Assembly (NCBI RefSeq): GCF_004346865.1
Contig: NZ_SMGR01000002.1
Coordinates: 496,001-560,000 of the forward strand
From: Shimia isoporae
GTDB taxonomy: Bacteria > Pseudomonadota > Alphaproteobacteria > Rhodobacterales > Rhodobacteraceae
Direction: 5' to 3'
Length of the DNA: 64,000 nucleotides
The translations under genes were made by a program, and so were the position numbers. The notes below the pieces were generated by a model. That model was not told the DNA's origin. It made no database searches and saw only the letters and a program-made list of their open reading frames with translations. This document shows, in pieces, positions 1 through 8,742 of the stretch (position 1 is the stretch's first letter; each line of letters starts with the position of its first letter).

Positions 1-249
1 GTCGGCGAGGCCGTTGTACCCATCCTTTTTGAGACGCCCGAAGACTGCGTATTTGTCGCCGAAACGCTCATGCAACAAGGGATCTATGCACCGCCAGTAA
101 TTCACATCGGTGTTCCCAAAGACCTGCCGCGCATCCGGTTTTTTATCAGCGAAACACACACCGAAGCCGATATAGACCGAGTCATTGCCGCGGTCGCTGA
201 CGCCTCTGCCTCCGCCGCCGCAATGCGCAACAGGATCAGCGCAGAATAG
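1..249 (+). CDS. Alpha-oxoamine synthase (serine palmitoyltransferase-like), C-terminal part
   Basis: Partial gene: an open frame enters from the left edge and ends at TAG 247-249, giving 82 residues. The segment has the look of the C-terminal small domain of PLP-dependent alpha-oxoamine synthases (serine palmitoyltransferase, 8-amino-7-oxononanoate synthase): a VPILF strand, a G(I/V)Y-type turn, then RIRFFISETHT and a terminal helix reading EADIDRVIAAV. The PLP lysine lies upstream and cannot be seen. The family condenses an amino acid with an acyl-CoA or acyl-ACP and releases CO2. Two bases separate it from the next gene, and a 3-ketosphinganine-reductase-like SDR lies four genes on, which favours serine palmitoyltransferase over biotin or heme enzymes. 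That choice is inference from context. Confidence 0.6.
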   Translation, partial: VGEAVVPILFETPEDCVFVAETLMQQGIYAPPVIHIGVPKDLPRIRFFISETHTEADIDRVIAAVADASASAAAMRNRISAE

Positions 250-251
250 CT

Positions 252-884
252 ATGTGGCCCCGCAGGCGACGCATTCTCCAAGCTTTGGCCGCAATTGTCG
301 TGCTGGCTGTTGCACTGCCGATAATACCCCCGGCCGCGCACGCCAAACCGCGCCTGACTTTGGTTTCAAGCACGCCGAGCGTCACTCTTCCGGTTGCCGA
401 AAACAAGTTCCGGCATCCCGCTGATCTCCATCAGGTATTCTTTTTGCAGCGCACCACCAACGCCAACACAATCGTTTATGTGGCTCAGTTTGACGAAAAC
501 GGCACATTGGACAGCAGCCAACCGATTGTCGGCTACTGGCGCCGTTTCGCCGGGGCAGGCCACATTATGGAGTTTCGCTGGTACGAACGGGTTTTCGGCT
601 TTGGCGCCAGAACGCGTTTGCTCTCCGCACGAGAAGGCTACGAAGTGCGCTTTAACGGAATTCGGGACCAGAAACTGATTTTACGACAGGAAGGTCCATT
701 CCAGGCAGCTCTCTACAAGCAGCAAAATGGTCAGGACTTCAAAATGATCTATGGTTTCTTGGATATTGACGACTCGGGCCTATTGCCAAAAGTCACGCGA
801 TTGCGCCTATATACCTCCGACCCGAACACGGGTCGGTACATGACACACACGATTGCCGTATCCGGTGGAGCTTTCCGCGAATGA
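252..884 (+). CDS. Secreted DUF4833-like protein of unknown function
   Basis: A 210-residue protein. The N-terminus has an arginine-rich start, a hydrophobic segment (about residues 8-26) and an Ala-X-Ala-type cleavage site near AHAKP, so it should be exported to the periplasm. The mature part has FFLQRTTNANTIVY followed by PIVGYWRRF, which resembles the conserved core of DUF4833 proteins; I know of no assigned activity. It starts two bases after the oxoamine synthase and overlaps the inositol phosphate synthase by ATGA. It is therefore an integral member of the lipid operon and may bind or modify the lipid product in the periplasm. The DUF assignment is from memory of the motif and is moderately sure; the function is unknown. 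Confidence 0.65.
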   Translation: MWPRRRRILQALAAIVVLAVALPIIPPAAHAKPRLTLVSSTPSVTLPVAENKFRHPADLHQVFFLQRTTNANTIVYVAQFDENGTLDSSQPIVGYWRRFAGAGHIMEFRWYERVFGFGARTRLLSAREGYEVRFNGIRDQKLILRQEGPFQAALYKQQNGQDFKMIYGFLDIDDSGLLPKVTRLRLYTSDPNTGRYMTHTIAVSGGAFRE

Positions 885-1996
885 CTACTGAAATGACCAC
901 CTCTCCTATCCGCACCGTGATCGTGGGTGTCGGCAATTGTGCGAGTTCACTCATTCAGGGCGTTTCCTATTGCCGAGCCGTCGGCGAAGCCGCCGTGGGA
1001 GTCAGTTTCCCTGACTTGGCAGGGTATGCTCCTGCCGACGTGGAACTGGTTGCCGGGTTTGACGTGGACAGTCGCAAGGTCGGCCTCACTCTGGGCGAGG
1101 CTGCATTCGCGGCCCCGAATTGCACCGAACGCTTTCATACCGACGTCGCAGATCAGACCGCACCGGTCCTTCGTGGCCCCGATCTTGACGGGGTCGCAGC
1201 TCATATGTTGTCAAAACCCGAAGATCGCAGCTTCCGACTGTCTTCCGAACCAGCTCTCGGCAAAGACGAAATCGTCTCGAAGCTGCGTGAACTGCAAGCC
1301 CAGGTCATGATCATCTTTTTGCCTGTCGGATCGCAAAAGGCGGTCGAGTTCTACGTCGAGTGCGCGCTTGAGGCAGGTGTCGCCGTCGTGAACGGTATTC
1401 CGGTCTTTATCGCCTCGCATCCTGTATGGGCCGAAAAGTTCACTGCCGCGGGGGTTCCTATTCTCGGAGACGACTTCAAGGCCCAGTTCGGCGCCACGAT
1501 CGTCCACCGTACGATTACCAATCTGGCAGAAATGCGTGGCGTTGAGATTGATCGGACCTACCAACTCAACGTGGGCGGCAACACCGATTTCCTGAATATG
1601 ACGGAACATGACCGCCTCGCAAACAAACGCGAAAGCAAAACCGAAGCCGTGCAGGCCGTGATGGAAGAACGGCTCGATGACAACGACATTCGTATCGGCC
1701 CCTCGGATTACGTTCCTTGGCTGAACGACCGCAAAGTGGCCTATGTGCGTCTTGAGGGCCGCTTGTTTGGCGGGGCACGCACCAACATCGAAATCCGTCT
1801 CGATGTCGAAGATAGCCCCAACGCAGCGGCCGAAGCGCTGGTCGCAATCCGGCTCGCCCGGATTGCTCTGGACCGGAACATGTCCGGCCCGATCGCAGAC
1901 GCCAGCGCGTTTCTTTTCAAACACCCACCCGAGCAAATTGAAGACACCGACGCCCATGACGTCATTCTGAAGTTTGTGAACGGGGAACAGGGCTAA
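881..1996 (+). CDS. ino1: myo-Inositol-1-phosphate synthase (actinobacterial/archaeal short type)
   Basis: A 371-residue enzyme that converts glucose 6-phosphate to 1L-myo-inositol 1-phosphate with NAD as internal redox cofactor. The Rossmann start VIVGVGNCASSLIQGV (about residues 14-29) and the central NVGGNTDFLNM motif (about 227-237) are typical of the family. The length matches the short prokaryotic form rather than the roughly 530-residue eukaryotic enzyme. The ATG at 881 overlaps the preceding stop (ATGA); a second in-frame ATG at 893 is possible. Inositol is rare in Proteobacterial membranes. With a CDP-diacylglycerol synthase, a CDP-alcohol phosphatidyltransferase and a PimA-like glycosyltransferase downstream, its product is most likely the headgroup precursor of an inositol lipid. 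Confidence 0.92.
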   Translation: MTTEMTTSPIRTVIVGVGNCASSLIQGVSYCRAVGEAAVGVSFPDLAGYAPADVELVAGFDVDSRKVGLTLGEAAFAAPNCTERFHTDVADQTAPVLRGPDLDGVAAHMLSKPEDRSFRLSSEPALGKDEIVSKLRELQAQVMIIFLPVGSQKAVEFYVECALEAGVAVVNGIPVFIASHPVWAEKFTAAGVPILGDDFKAQFGATIVHRTITNLAEMRGVEIDRTYQLNVGGNTDFLNMTEHDRLANKRESKTEAVQAVMEERLDDNDIRIGPSDYVPWLNDRKVAYVRLEGRLFGGARTNIEIRLDVEDSPNAAAEALVAIRLARIALDRNMSGPIADASAFLFKHPPEQIEDTDAHDVILKFVNGEQG

Positions 1997-1998
1997 AG

Positions 1999-2799
1999 AT
2001 GCCGGGGCCGGCCTTTGTCACCGGTGGGTCAAGCGGCATCGGTCTTGCTGTCGCCATGCAACTTGCCGCCAAAGGTCACGACATCGCCATTTTCGCCCGT
2101 GATCCGAACAAGCTTGCCGCCGCTCGGGAAACTATTCTGGCGCAATCGCCTTCTGTCTCCGTGCACGAGTTTCAGGTGGACGTCTCCAATCGTACGGAGA
2201 TCACCGCCGCAGTAAATGAAGCTGTTCAATCCATGGGAGCACCAGACTATGCCGTGGCTTCCGCAGGCATCGCAGAACCCGGCCTGTTCCGCGACCAACC
2301 CTTGGCGACGCATGAAAGCCACATGCAGGTGAACTATTTTGGCGCGCTCTATTTCGCACACGCCCTTCAAGGTCCGATGCGCGAAAACGGCGGCGGCAAA
2401 TTGGCCTTTCTCTCTTCGGTCGCAGCCTTTTTTGGCATTTATGGATATTCCGCCTATGCCCCGACCAAATTCGCCCTGTCCGGACTAGGGGAGGTCCTGC
2501 ATCTTGAGCTGGCAGAAGCCGGTATCTCAGTCACCGTGATGCATCCTTCCGACACGGATACACCGCAGCTGGCTGCCGAAAAGGCCACCAAACCGGCGGC
2601 CACCGCCGAAATCGGTGAAGGCGGCGGTCTCTTTCAGCCCGAAGTGGTCGCTGCCTGCCTCATCAAGGCGATGGACAAAAACAAGCCATGGGTTTCCACC
2701 GGCAAAGCGATGACCCTGCTCGGCGCTTTTTCAAGCATTCTGAAGCCAATTTTACGCCGGCATCAGCGCCGCATCATCAAAAAGCATCGCCCCGAATGA
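1999..2799 (+). CDS. Short-chain dehydrogenase resembling 3-ketodihydrosphingosine reductase
   Basis: A 266-residue classical SDR. The NADPH loop is TGGSSGIG (residues 8-15), the catalytic Ser is in LSSVA (139-140), and the YxxxK pair is Tyr153/Lys157. The stretch HPSDTDTP (182-189) followed by a lysine/threonine-rich TKP resembles the PPDTDTP motif that marks KDSR/FVT1-type 3-ketosphinganine reductases and is uncommon in other SDRs. The basic C-terminal tail (RRHQRRIIKKHR) suggests membrane association. The gene lies two bases after ino1 and overlaps the CDP-diacylglycerol synthase by ATGA. Reduction of a 3-keto sphingoid base made by the upstream oxoamine synthase is the best-supported role. 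A different 3-ketoacyl substrate remains possible. Confidence 0.8.
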   Translation: MPGPAFVTGGSSGIGLAVAMQLAAKGHDIAIFARDPNKLAAARETILAQSPSVSVHEFQVDVSNRTEITAAVNEAVQSMGAPDYAVASAGIAEPGLFRDQPLATHESHMQVNYFGALYFAHALQGPMRENGGGKLAFLSSVAAFFGIYGYSAYAPTKFALSGLGEVLHLELAEAGISVTVMHPSDTDTPQLAAEKATKPAATAEIGEGGGLFQPEVVAACLIKAMDKNKPWVSTGKAMTLLGAFSSILKPILRRHQRRIIKKHRPE

Positions 2800-3686
2800 C
2801 GCCACTTCTAGTGACAGACATGGCGCGTATCGCCGTTATCCTGATTGCCGCAGGCTACGGCCTTTTGGGCGTGCTCAGCCTCGTACCTGCCACCCGCGCG
2901 ACGGGCATCGATATCCTGAAGGTTTTCTTCAGTGCAACGCTGATCGCCTGTGTTCTTGTTGGCCTTTTCCTGCTGGGGCCAGTCGCTCTTGTGCCAGCCT
3001 TCGCACTAACAGCCCTGCGCATCGGTTTTGAAAGTGCCGCTGTCCGGATGCCCGACGGGCCAGCGCCGCTTCTGATCGGCATCCTATGCGCGGGCCTGAC
3101 TGTCGCCACGACACTTGACTGGCGCATGGCGCTGGCCACTCTGGGCATATGGTTTCTGCTGCTCGCGCGCCTGATCCTGCTGCCAAACGCTTCCAACCCG
3201 CGCACTTCCAAATCCATTCTCGATCTACTGGTATTCCCAATCCTGCCGCTTGGACTTCTGGCTTACGGTGCGATCCAGCCAAACCTCGCCGGCCTGATGC
3301 TTGCGACATACATTCTTGTTGAAGTCTTCGACAGTCTTGCGCTGGTCAGCGGGCGGTTGTTCGGACGCACGCCAGCTTTCCCGTCGCTTAGCCCGAAGAA
3401 AACCATAGGTGGTCTGATCGGCGGGTCAGTGTGCCTGATGCTTCTCGCGATTTTCGCTGCTGGCCCATTGGGGCAACCCGTCTGGCTTTCTGTCGTTGTT
3501 GCCTTTCTAACCGGTATTTTTGCCATTGCCGGCGATCTGGCTGCATCGCGCCTCAAACGCATTGGCGGCGTCAAGGATTTCCCGGTCGTACTCAACCGTC
3601 AGGGCGGGCTCTTGGACAGCCTCGATAGTTGGATTGCCGCAGGTGCTGGCCTGACTGCTTGCCAGCTTTTGTGGTGGCCTTGGTGA
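2796..3686 (+). CDS. CDP-diacylglycerol synthase family (phosphatidate cytidylyltransferase)
   Basis: A 296-residue polytopic inner-membrane protein. The C-terminal part carries the CdsA signature: SPKKTIGGLIGG, then GDLAASRLKRIGGVKD and QGGLLDSLDSW, with the acidic and lysine residues that bind CTP-Mg. It should activate a phospholipid precursor as CDP-lipid, the donor used by the CDP-alcohol phosphatidyltransferase at 8739. The start is set by the ATGA overlap with the SDR. A general housekeeping cdsA normally sits with uppS, dxr and rseP, which are absent here, so this is likely a second, pathway-specific copy. The TAC of the final DS(L)DS motif is close to, but not identical with, the usual LDRxDS. 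Confidence 0.85.
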   Translation: MTPLLVTDMARIAVILIAAGYGLLGVLSLVPATRATGIDILKVFFSATLIACVLVGLFLLGPVALVPAFALTALRIGFESAAVRMPDGPAPLLIGILCAGLTVATTLDWRMALATLGIWFLLLARLILLPNASNPRTSKSILDLLVFPILPLGLLAYGAIQPNLAGLMLATYILVEVFDSLALVSGRLFGRTPAFPSLSPKKTIGGLIGGSVCLMLLAIFAAGPLGQPVWLSVVVAFLTGIFAIAGDLAASRLKRIGGVKDFPVVLNRQGGLLDSLDSWIAAGAGLTACQLLWWPW

Positions 3687-3726
3687 CTCCCTTGCCAGCG
3701 CGGCCCACCACTGGGAATATCCGTGC

Positions 3727-4854
3727 ATGAGCGTCTTTCGCCCCTTTTTGCGTCAACCGGTCCTACGCATCCTTGGCTGGCCGATCCTTTGGCGGCTCCT
3801 GCTGATCGTCGGGGTGGTCGAGGCTATTTTTCTTGCCGAGGAGTTTACCGGTTTGATGCAACTCGCGTTGCGCAATGACGGGCCACTGTCGGTGATTGGC
3901 AAAATGCTGATCTTCCGAATTCCCGAAATCTTTGACCTCGCACTGGCATTCGGCCTCTTGATCGCCGTCTACTTCGCTGTAGGCGAAGCGAGGGACAACG
4001 GCGAACTGGTGGTGCTCGCAACCGCAGGAATTCCTTGGTGGCGGGTTGTTACCCTTGTCAGCGCAATTGGCCTTGGTGGGGGTGTTTTGGGATTGCTCAA
4101 TGCGGGCTACCTTTTGCCGCTATCCAATTTTGCCGAGCGCGTCACAGTCGCGGAATTGCGCAAGGATTACGTGCTGAACAAGATACAGACACCCGGTGAC
4201 AAAGTGGCGATCCAAACCATCAAGGACACCACCTTCATCGCCAGTCCACCAGACGAAGCCGGTCAGGGAAAAAACGGAAATCTGTTTGTTTATCAGAGGA
4301 ATGTTGGTGGTGTCTGGCGTGCGGCATCTTCCCGTAACTGGCAGGTTTCAGGTCAGGACAACGACCGTCACATCATCCTGCTCGAAGAACTTGTCGCGCA
4401 TGACGTCGCGTTGAACAGCACTGTCGAACCACCCCCAATGAACCGCTATGCCGTCAAGGCCGCAGACTTCAACTTTTCCATGTCTGAGGTTGCTCCAGAT
4501 GTCGACCGCACACCTTTGCAGGCGGAAAAATTGCTGACTTTCCATCGGGACGAAACGCCCCGCATCGCAAACATTGCCGCCCGCGCTCTGATGGTGCCAC
4601 TGGCCGGGCTCCTTGCGTTGGCTGCACTGGTTGCGGGCCGAACCACTTTGCGTCGGATCGTGGCGTTGCCGCTCGCAGCAGTGGTGATGCTGTCGGTGGA
4701 TGTTGTTGCCAAGGCCATTGTCGTGAGTTGGGCCAGCTTGCTGCCACCGGGACTTGTCGCAGCGAATGCGCTGTTTTTCTATCTGGCTCCGCCGCTGATC
4801 TATCTGGGGCTGCGCAAAGAAGCCCTTATGAAACCAGCAGGTCGCACAGAATGA
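3727..4854 (+). CDS. LptF/LptG-family permease (LptF-like)
   Basis: A 375-residue YjgP/YjgQ-family membrane protein. The arrangement is typical: three N-terminal TM segments (about residues 20-125), a soluble periplasmic beta-jellyroll region (about 140-270) and three C-terminal TM segments (about 285-365). In the LPS system LptF and LptG form the heterodimeric extractor driven by LptB2. Here the gene is followed at once (ATGA overlap) by a second member and is embedded among lipid biosynthesis genes, with no lptA, lptC or pepA nearby. This suggests a dedicated pair that pulls a lipid other than LPS out of the inner membrane. The family call is good; the cargo is inference. Confidence 0.82.
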   Translation: MSVFRPFLRQPVLRILGWPILWRLLLIVGVVEAIFLAEEFTGLMQLALRNDGPLSVIGKMLIFRIPEIFDLALAFGLLIAVYFAVGEARDNGELVVLATAGIPWWRVVTLVSAIGLGGGVLGLLNAGYLLPLSNFAERVTVAELRKDYVLNKIQTPGDKVAIQTIKDTTFIASPPDEAGQGKNGNLFVYQRNVGGVWRAASSRNWQVSGQDNDRHIILLEELVAHDVALNSTVEPPPMNRYAVKAADFNFSMSEVAPDVDRTPLQAEKLLTFHRDETPRIANIAARALMVPLAGLLALAALVAGRTTLRRIVALPLAAVVMLSVDVVAKAIVVSWASLLPPGLVAANALFFYLAPPLIYLGLRKEALMKPAGRTE

Positions 4855-5996
4855 TGTTGCAGGCTTATACTGGAACAGCGGTGCGCATGATTATGCGCTC
4901 CTATCTTCAAAGCGTTGGTTTTGTCATGTTTGCTCTGCTGGTAATCGCTCTGTCGATAGACCTGACAAAGACACTCGAGAGCCTGCGAGCCAAAGCTGAA
5001 ACCTCCGGAACACCACTTTGGCAAATCCTATTGCCCTATATGTCATATCGCGCTGCCGACATCCTGACACGCCTGCTTGGCACGGCCTGCGTGATCGGTG
5101 GCTTCGTGGCAGCGCTTTTGCGCCATCTCCGCCGTGAAGACGATGTTTTGGCGGCTGCAGGCATGTCGCCGCGATTTCACTTCACGGCTTTGCTTGCCGT
5201 TGCCGCCATTGCAGGTGCGGTTCAATTCAGCTTTCAAAACTGGGTGCGCCCGGCTGCGGTGCAGGCCCAAATTGACGCACAACTCGGCCGTTATGGCCAA
5301 TGGTTTGGTGAAGCATCACTCTCCGGAAAATGGATTGTCGGAGATAATATGGCGATCCGCGCCACCGTAATGCGCGGCAAAGAAGGACAGCTTCTTGATC
5401 TCAAGATTTTTGACGGTCTGGCAGCTCCCTCTCTCACCCGGATCATTGCGGCGGACTCGGCAGTACCGTCACCGGGGCAAAACCAATGGCTGTTAAAAAA
5501 CGTCACCGTCTGGTCGCAAGAAACCGCTTTTGCGCCCTCGCAGTCCAAAGAGCTTATTATCCAACTGCCGACAAATGCAGCGCAAATTGGGTGGTTTGAC
5601 ATTCACGGCTTTTACTTGCCCAACGCAATCGCGCGACGAATTGCGGAACTTGAAGATACACCCGCGGCCAGTGATGCGGCCACGACACTGGCTTTCCGAA
5701 AAGCATCCCTAATTCTTCCGGGTGTACTGATCTTTCTGGGCGCGTCTCTGGCTCAAGCCGGTATCAGCGGCCGGCGTCTGAATCCGCCTCGTCTCTTTGC
5801 GCTCGCCGCCATTGGTTATCTCACAGTTGTCATTGTTAAATCTTTTTGGATTCTAGGGATTAACGGCAAGATTGCGCCACAACTTGCCGCAACTCTGCCT
5901 TTGGCGATTGCCTTTGGCATTGCCTGCCTCATACAACTGCGCCAATCGGGCTATTTGGTCCGTCCGAAGCTTCCTTCGCAAAGGCACAGCCCGTGA
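4851..5996 (+). CDS. LptF/LptG-family permease (LptG-like)
   Basis: A 381-residue partner of the preceding permease. It starts at the ATG overlapping the previous stop (ATGA), not at earlier in-frame codons inside that gene. TM segments lie near residues 15-35, 60-85 and 100-120, with a periplasmic domain in the middle and three C-terminal TM helices, matching LptG topology. The reading LASLLRHLRREDDVLAAAG-like element at the cytoplasmic face (R-E-D around residue 95) corresponds to the coupling helix region of the family. Together the two genes can form an LptFG-like dimer. Its ATPase could be the housekeeping LptB, which is not in this window. Confidence 0.8.
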   Translation: MMLQAYTGTAVRMIMRSYLQSVGFVMFALLVIALSIDLTKTLESLRAKAETSGTPLWQILLPYMSYRAADILTRLLGTACVIGGFVAALLRHLRREDDVLAAAGMSPRFHFTALLAVAAIAGAVQFSFQNWVRPAAVQAQIDAQLGRYGQWFGEASLSGKWIVGDNMAIRATVMRGKEGQLLDLKIFDGLAAPSLTRIIAADSAVPSPGQNQWLLKNVTVWSQETAFAPSQSKELIIQLPTNAAQIGWFDIHGFYLPNAIARRIAELEDTPAASDAATTLAFRKASLILPGVLIFLGASLAQAGISGRRLNPPRLFALAAIGYLTVVIVKSFWILGINGKIAPQLAATLPLAIAFGIACLIQLRQSGYLVRPKLPSQRHSP

Positions 5997-7111
5997 AAAT
6001 CGTACAGCTGACACCGTATGCCATGGACCGCCCGGGGGGTGTTCAAAGCCACATACGAGACCTGTCTCGCTGGTTGCGCTCCCAAGGTCATGACGTGCGT
6101 ATTGTGGCGCCTCCCGGCACAGGCCAATTGGCAAATATCGGCAACGTGGTGGAGCTTGGCCGCGTCCGCCAAATCGCCGTCCACGGCACCAAATTCGAGC
6201 TCACACGCGCCAGTCGGGCCGACTTGCAAACCTGCGTCGCCGAGCTCCGCTCATGGGGCGCCGAGGTTGCGCATCTACACACACCGTGGACACCAATGCT
6301 GCCGTTTCAGGTCTGGCGTGCTCTCGGCATCCCCGGTGTCGCAACGTTCCATGCCACGCTTCCCGAAACTAGCGGATTTGATCCGCTCGCATGGACGCTC
6401 AAACGTTCCGCCCATTGGTTCAATCGGCGTCTCAAGGGCATTGTCGTGCCTTCGAAAGCGCCGCAGAACCAGTGGCGCGACAACAACGTTCATCCCGTGC
6501 CAGAAGTTTTGGCCCCAACGGTTGACCTCTCCGCATGGCGGGATGCCCGCAAAGCCAGCATTCCCTCCGGTGATTTCAATGTCGTGTGTATGGGCAGGTT
6601 GGAAGAACGCAAAGGAACGGCAACCCTACTACGGGCGTGGCGCGACGTGGAAACCAACAGACCAAGCGCGCGGCTGATCATCGCCGGAGACGGGCCGCGC
6701 AAAGATGACTTGTTGCACCTGGCACGTGTCCTCAATTTGACGACCGTCGATTTCGTTGATCCTCCGTCCGACGAAATCGCCCGCCGCATGATCGCCGACG
6801 CGGATGTCTTTGCCGCGCCCGCACGGCACGGCGAAAGCTTTGGGCTTGTTCTGATCGAGGCGATGGCCGCCGGGACCCTTCCAGTCGCAGCAGCCAATCC
6901 GGGATATGCCACAGTTATGACCGGACCGGGCGCCGACCTGTTGGTCCCCCCCGGCGACCCTGACGCGTTGGCCCAAAAGCTCTTGGAACTGGCGGCGCAG
7001 CCAGCTTTGCAAAATCGCCTTCTTCGGTGGGCCAAGGGTCACGCAGACCACTTCGACGTTCGTCATCTCGGGCCGTCTTACCTGTCCTTTTTTCGCGCCG
7101 CGCTGACTTAA
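5993..7111 (+). CDS. GT4-family glycosyltransferase resembling PimA
   Basis: A 372-residue GT-B glycosyltransferase. It opens with PYAMDRPGGVQSHI (residues 8-21), very close to the PYSFDVPGGVQSHV of mycobacterial phosphatidylinositol mannosyltransferase PimA, which contains the acceptor-binding glycine loop. The donor-site motif HGESFGLVLIEAMAAG (about 278-293) has the EX7E pair and again matches PimA (GGESFGIVLVEAMAAG). It starts with GTG overlapping the preceding TGA. With inositol phosphate synthase, CDP-lipid synthase and a CDP-alcohol phosphatidyltransferase in the same run, glycosylation of an inositol phospholipid is the most economical role. The sugar donor cannot be read from sequence. 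Confidence 0.82.
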   Translation: MKIVQLTPYAMDRPGGVQSHIRDLSRWLRSQGHDVRIVAPPGTGQLANIGNVVELGRVRQIAVHGTKFELTRASRADLQTCVAELRSWGAEVAHLHTPWTPMLPFQVWRALGIPGVATFHATLPETSGFDPLAWTLKRSAHWFNRRLKGIVVPSKAPQNQWRDNNVHPVPEVLAPTVDLSAWRDARKASIPSGDFNVVCMGRLEERKGTATLLRAWRDVETNRPSARLIIAGDGPRKDDLLHLARVLNLTTVDFVDPPSDEIARRMIADADVFAAPARHGESFGLVLIEAMAAGTLPVAAANPGYATVMTGPGADLLVPPGDPDALAQKLLELAAQPALQNRLLRWAKGHADHFDVRHLGPSYLSFFRAALT

Positions 7112-7197
7112 CCGAAGGTTGCCAAACGCCGGTCCGCCATGTCAGATCAAGTGGACCGTCAAGAAGCGGCAAAAAGACTTTAAGGGACAGGGCATTG

Positions 7198-8742
7198 ATG
7201 CAGGGTGATCTCGTCATCTCGGCAGATTTTGGCACCTCCGGCGTCAAGGTTGGCGTGGTGGATGGCGAACTGAACATCGTCGCCCGCGTGACCGAGCCCT
7301 ACCCGCTTTCTCTCGCTCCAGGTGGGATTGCCGAACAGAACCCGGATGATTGGTGGTCCGGCCTGACCCGTGCAATCACAGATCTTCGCAAGCAAATTCC
7401 GGATTTACGAGACCGCGCCTCGGTGCTGGTCTTTTCGGCTCAGTTGTGTGGCCTGATCTGCGCCGACGAAAAGGGAGAGGCGCTGCGTCCCTGCATGACT
7501 TGGCTCGACAAGCGGGCGAGCCCACTTGCACAGGAACTGATTGGCGGTTTTCCACAAGTACACGGCTATCAACTGTTCAAGCTGATGCGCTGGCTTCGGC
7601 TTGCGAATGGTGCGCCAGCAAAAAACGGAATGGATGCCGCGTCCAAAATCCTGTGGATGCAGCGCAATGCTCCCGACGTCATGGCCCGCACACGATGGCT
7701 GGTCGACGCCAAGGACTGGCTGGTCCACCGCGCAACAGGTGTAATGACCACCAGTCCGGAAAGCGCGAACCTGTCGTGGATGATGGACAGTCGCCCGGGC
7801 CGGGAGAACTGGTCACCCCAACTCGCAGCCATGATCGGTGCTCCCCTCGACAAGCTCGCACCGATTGTCACCGCAGACACGGTGGTCGAAACCCTAACGC
7901 CACAAGCGGCAGCCGAACTCGGACTTAATCCCAAAACCCAGGTGCTCGCGGGCACATCTGACGTCACAGCGGCGGCGCTTGGCTCAGGCGAAGTAGAAGA
8001 CGGTGCGCTCCACATCTCACTTGCGACGTCCGCCTGGATTGCGGGTTTCTTTCCGGATCGTCGCCTCAGCGTCCCGAACTCCTACGCCACGGTGACTTCG
8101 GGTCTGGACATGCGGCCGCTGCTGATCGCCAGTCAGGAAAACGCCGGTTCTGCGCTGGACTGGGCCGCGGCAATCACTGGTAGCACGCAATCCCGTGTAG
8201 AAGCCTTTTCCGATCTCGGCACCGCCTTGTCCGACGATCCCTTTTTCCTGCCGTGGCTCGCGGGCGAACGCGTTCCGGTCGACAACGACGCGCTGCGGGG
8301 CACCTTTTTCGGACTGTCCCTTCACCACAACGCGCAAACCGTGCGCCGTGCGGCGGTCGAGGGCATCGCATTGAACCTGAAATGGGCCATGACAAAGGTG
8401 GAGCGCGAAAAGAGTTTGCTCAGAAACGGCGCACTTACGTTGGTGGGCGGCGTCGCCGCAAGCCCGCAGGTTGCACAGATGCTGGCGGACGCGCTTAACC
8501 GCGACATTCGCGTCGGCGAGGCCCGCCATGCCGGCATGCTCGGCACAGCCACACTCGCGGCCGCGACCATGGGCTGGGCGGACAACCCGGCACAGGCCGC
8601 CGCGCGGCTGCGCGGCCACACGACCGCGCACTACACGCCTAACCCGGCCCGCGTCGAAGCGCTCGACACACGTGCGAGACACTTGGACAAGCTACGCCGA
8701 ACCGCCGTGCGCAGCTATATGAACTCAGGAATCCAGACATGA
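7198..8742 (+). CDS. FGGY-family carbohydrate/polyol kinase (xylulokinase-like)
   Basis: A 514-residue kinase of the FGGY family. The N-terminal phosphate-1 motif DFGTSGVKVGVVD, the WLDKRA segment, the DAKDWL (substrate/catalytic Asp) and LAGTSDVTAAALG (ATP-binding domain start) are in the expected order. The ATG at 7198 is preceded by AAGGGACAG, a good ribosome site; longer in-frame starts lie inside the glycosyltransferase. It overlaps the CDP-alcohol phosphatidyltransferase by ATGA. This tight pairing suggests that the kinase makes a polyol or cyclitol phosphate used by that enzyme or for inositol lipid remodelling, rather than acting in xylulose catabolism. No isomerase or transporter for xylose is present. 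Confidence 0.75.
   Translation: MQGDLVISADFGTSGVKVGVVDGELNIVARVTEPYPLSLAPGGIAEQNPDDWWSGLTRAITDLRKQIPDLRDRASVLVFSAQLCGLICADEKGEALRPCMTWLDKRASPLAQELIGGFPQVHGYQLFKLMRWLRLANGAPAKNGMDAASKILWMQRNAPDVMARTRWLVDAKDWLVHRATGVMTTSPESANLSWMMDSRPGRENWSPQLAAMIGAPLDKLAPIVTADTVVETLTPQAAAELGLNPKTQVLAGTSDVTAAALGSGEVEDGALHISLATSAWIAGFFPDRRLSVPNSYATVTSGLDMRPLLIASQENAGSALDWAAAITGSTQSRVEAFSDLGTALSDDPFFLPWLAGERVPVDNDALRGTFFGLSLHHNAQTVRRAAVEGIALNLKWAMTKVEREKSLLRNGALTLVGGVAASPQVAQMLADALNRDIRVGEARHAGMLGTATLAAATMGWADNPAQAAARLRGHTTAHYTPNPARVEALDTRARHLDKLRRTAVRSYMNSGIQT

Noticed and set aside
7139-7183. 14-codon frame before the FGGY kinase
   Set aside because: Too short, without a ribosome site of its own; more probably leader sequence.
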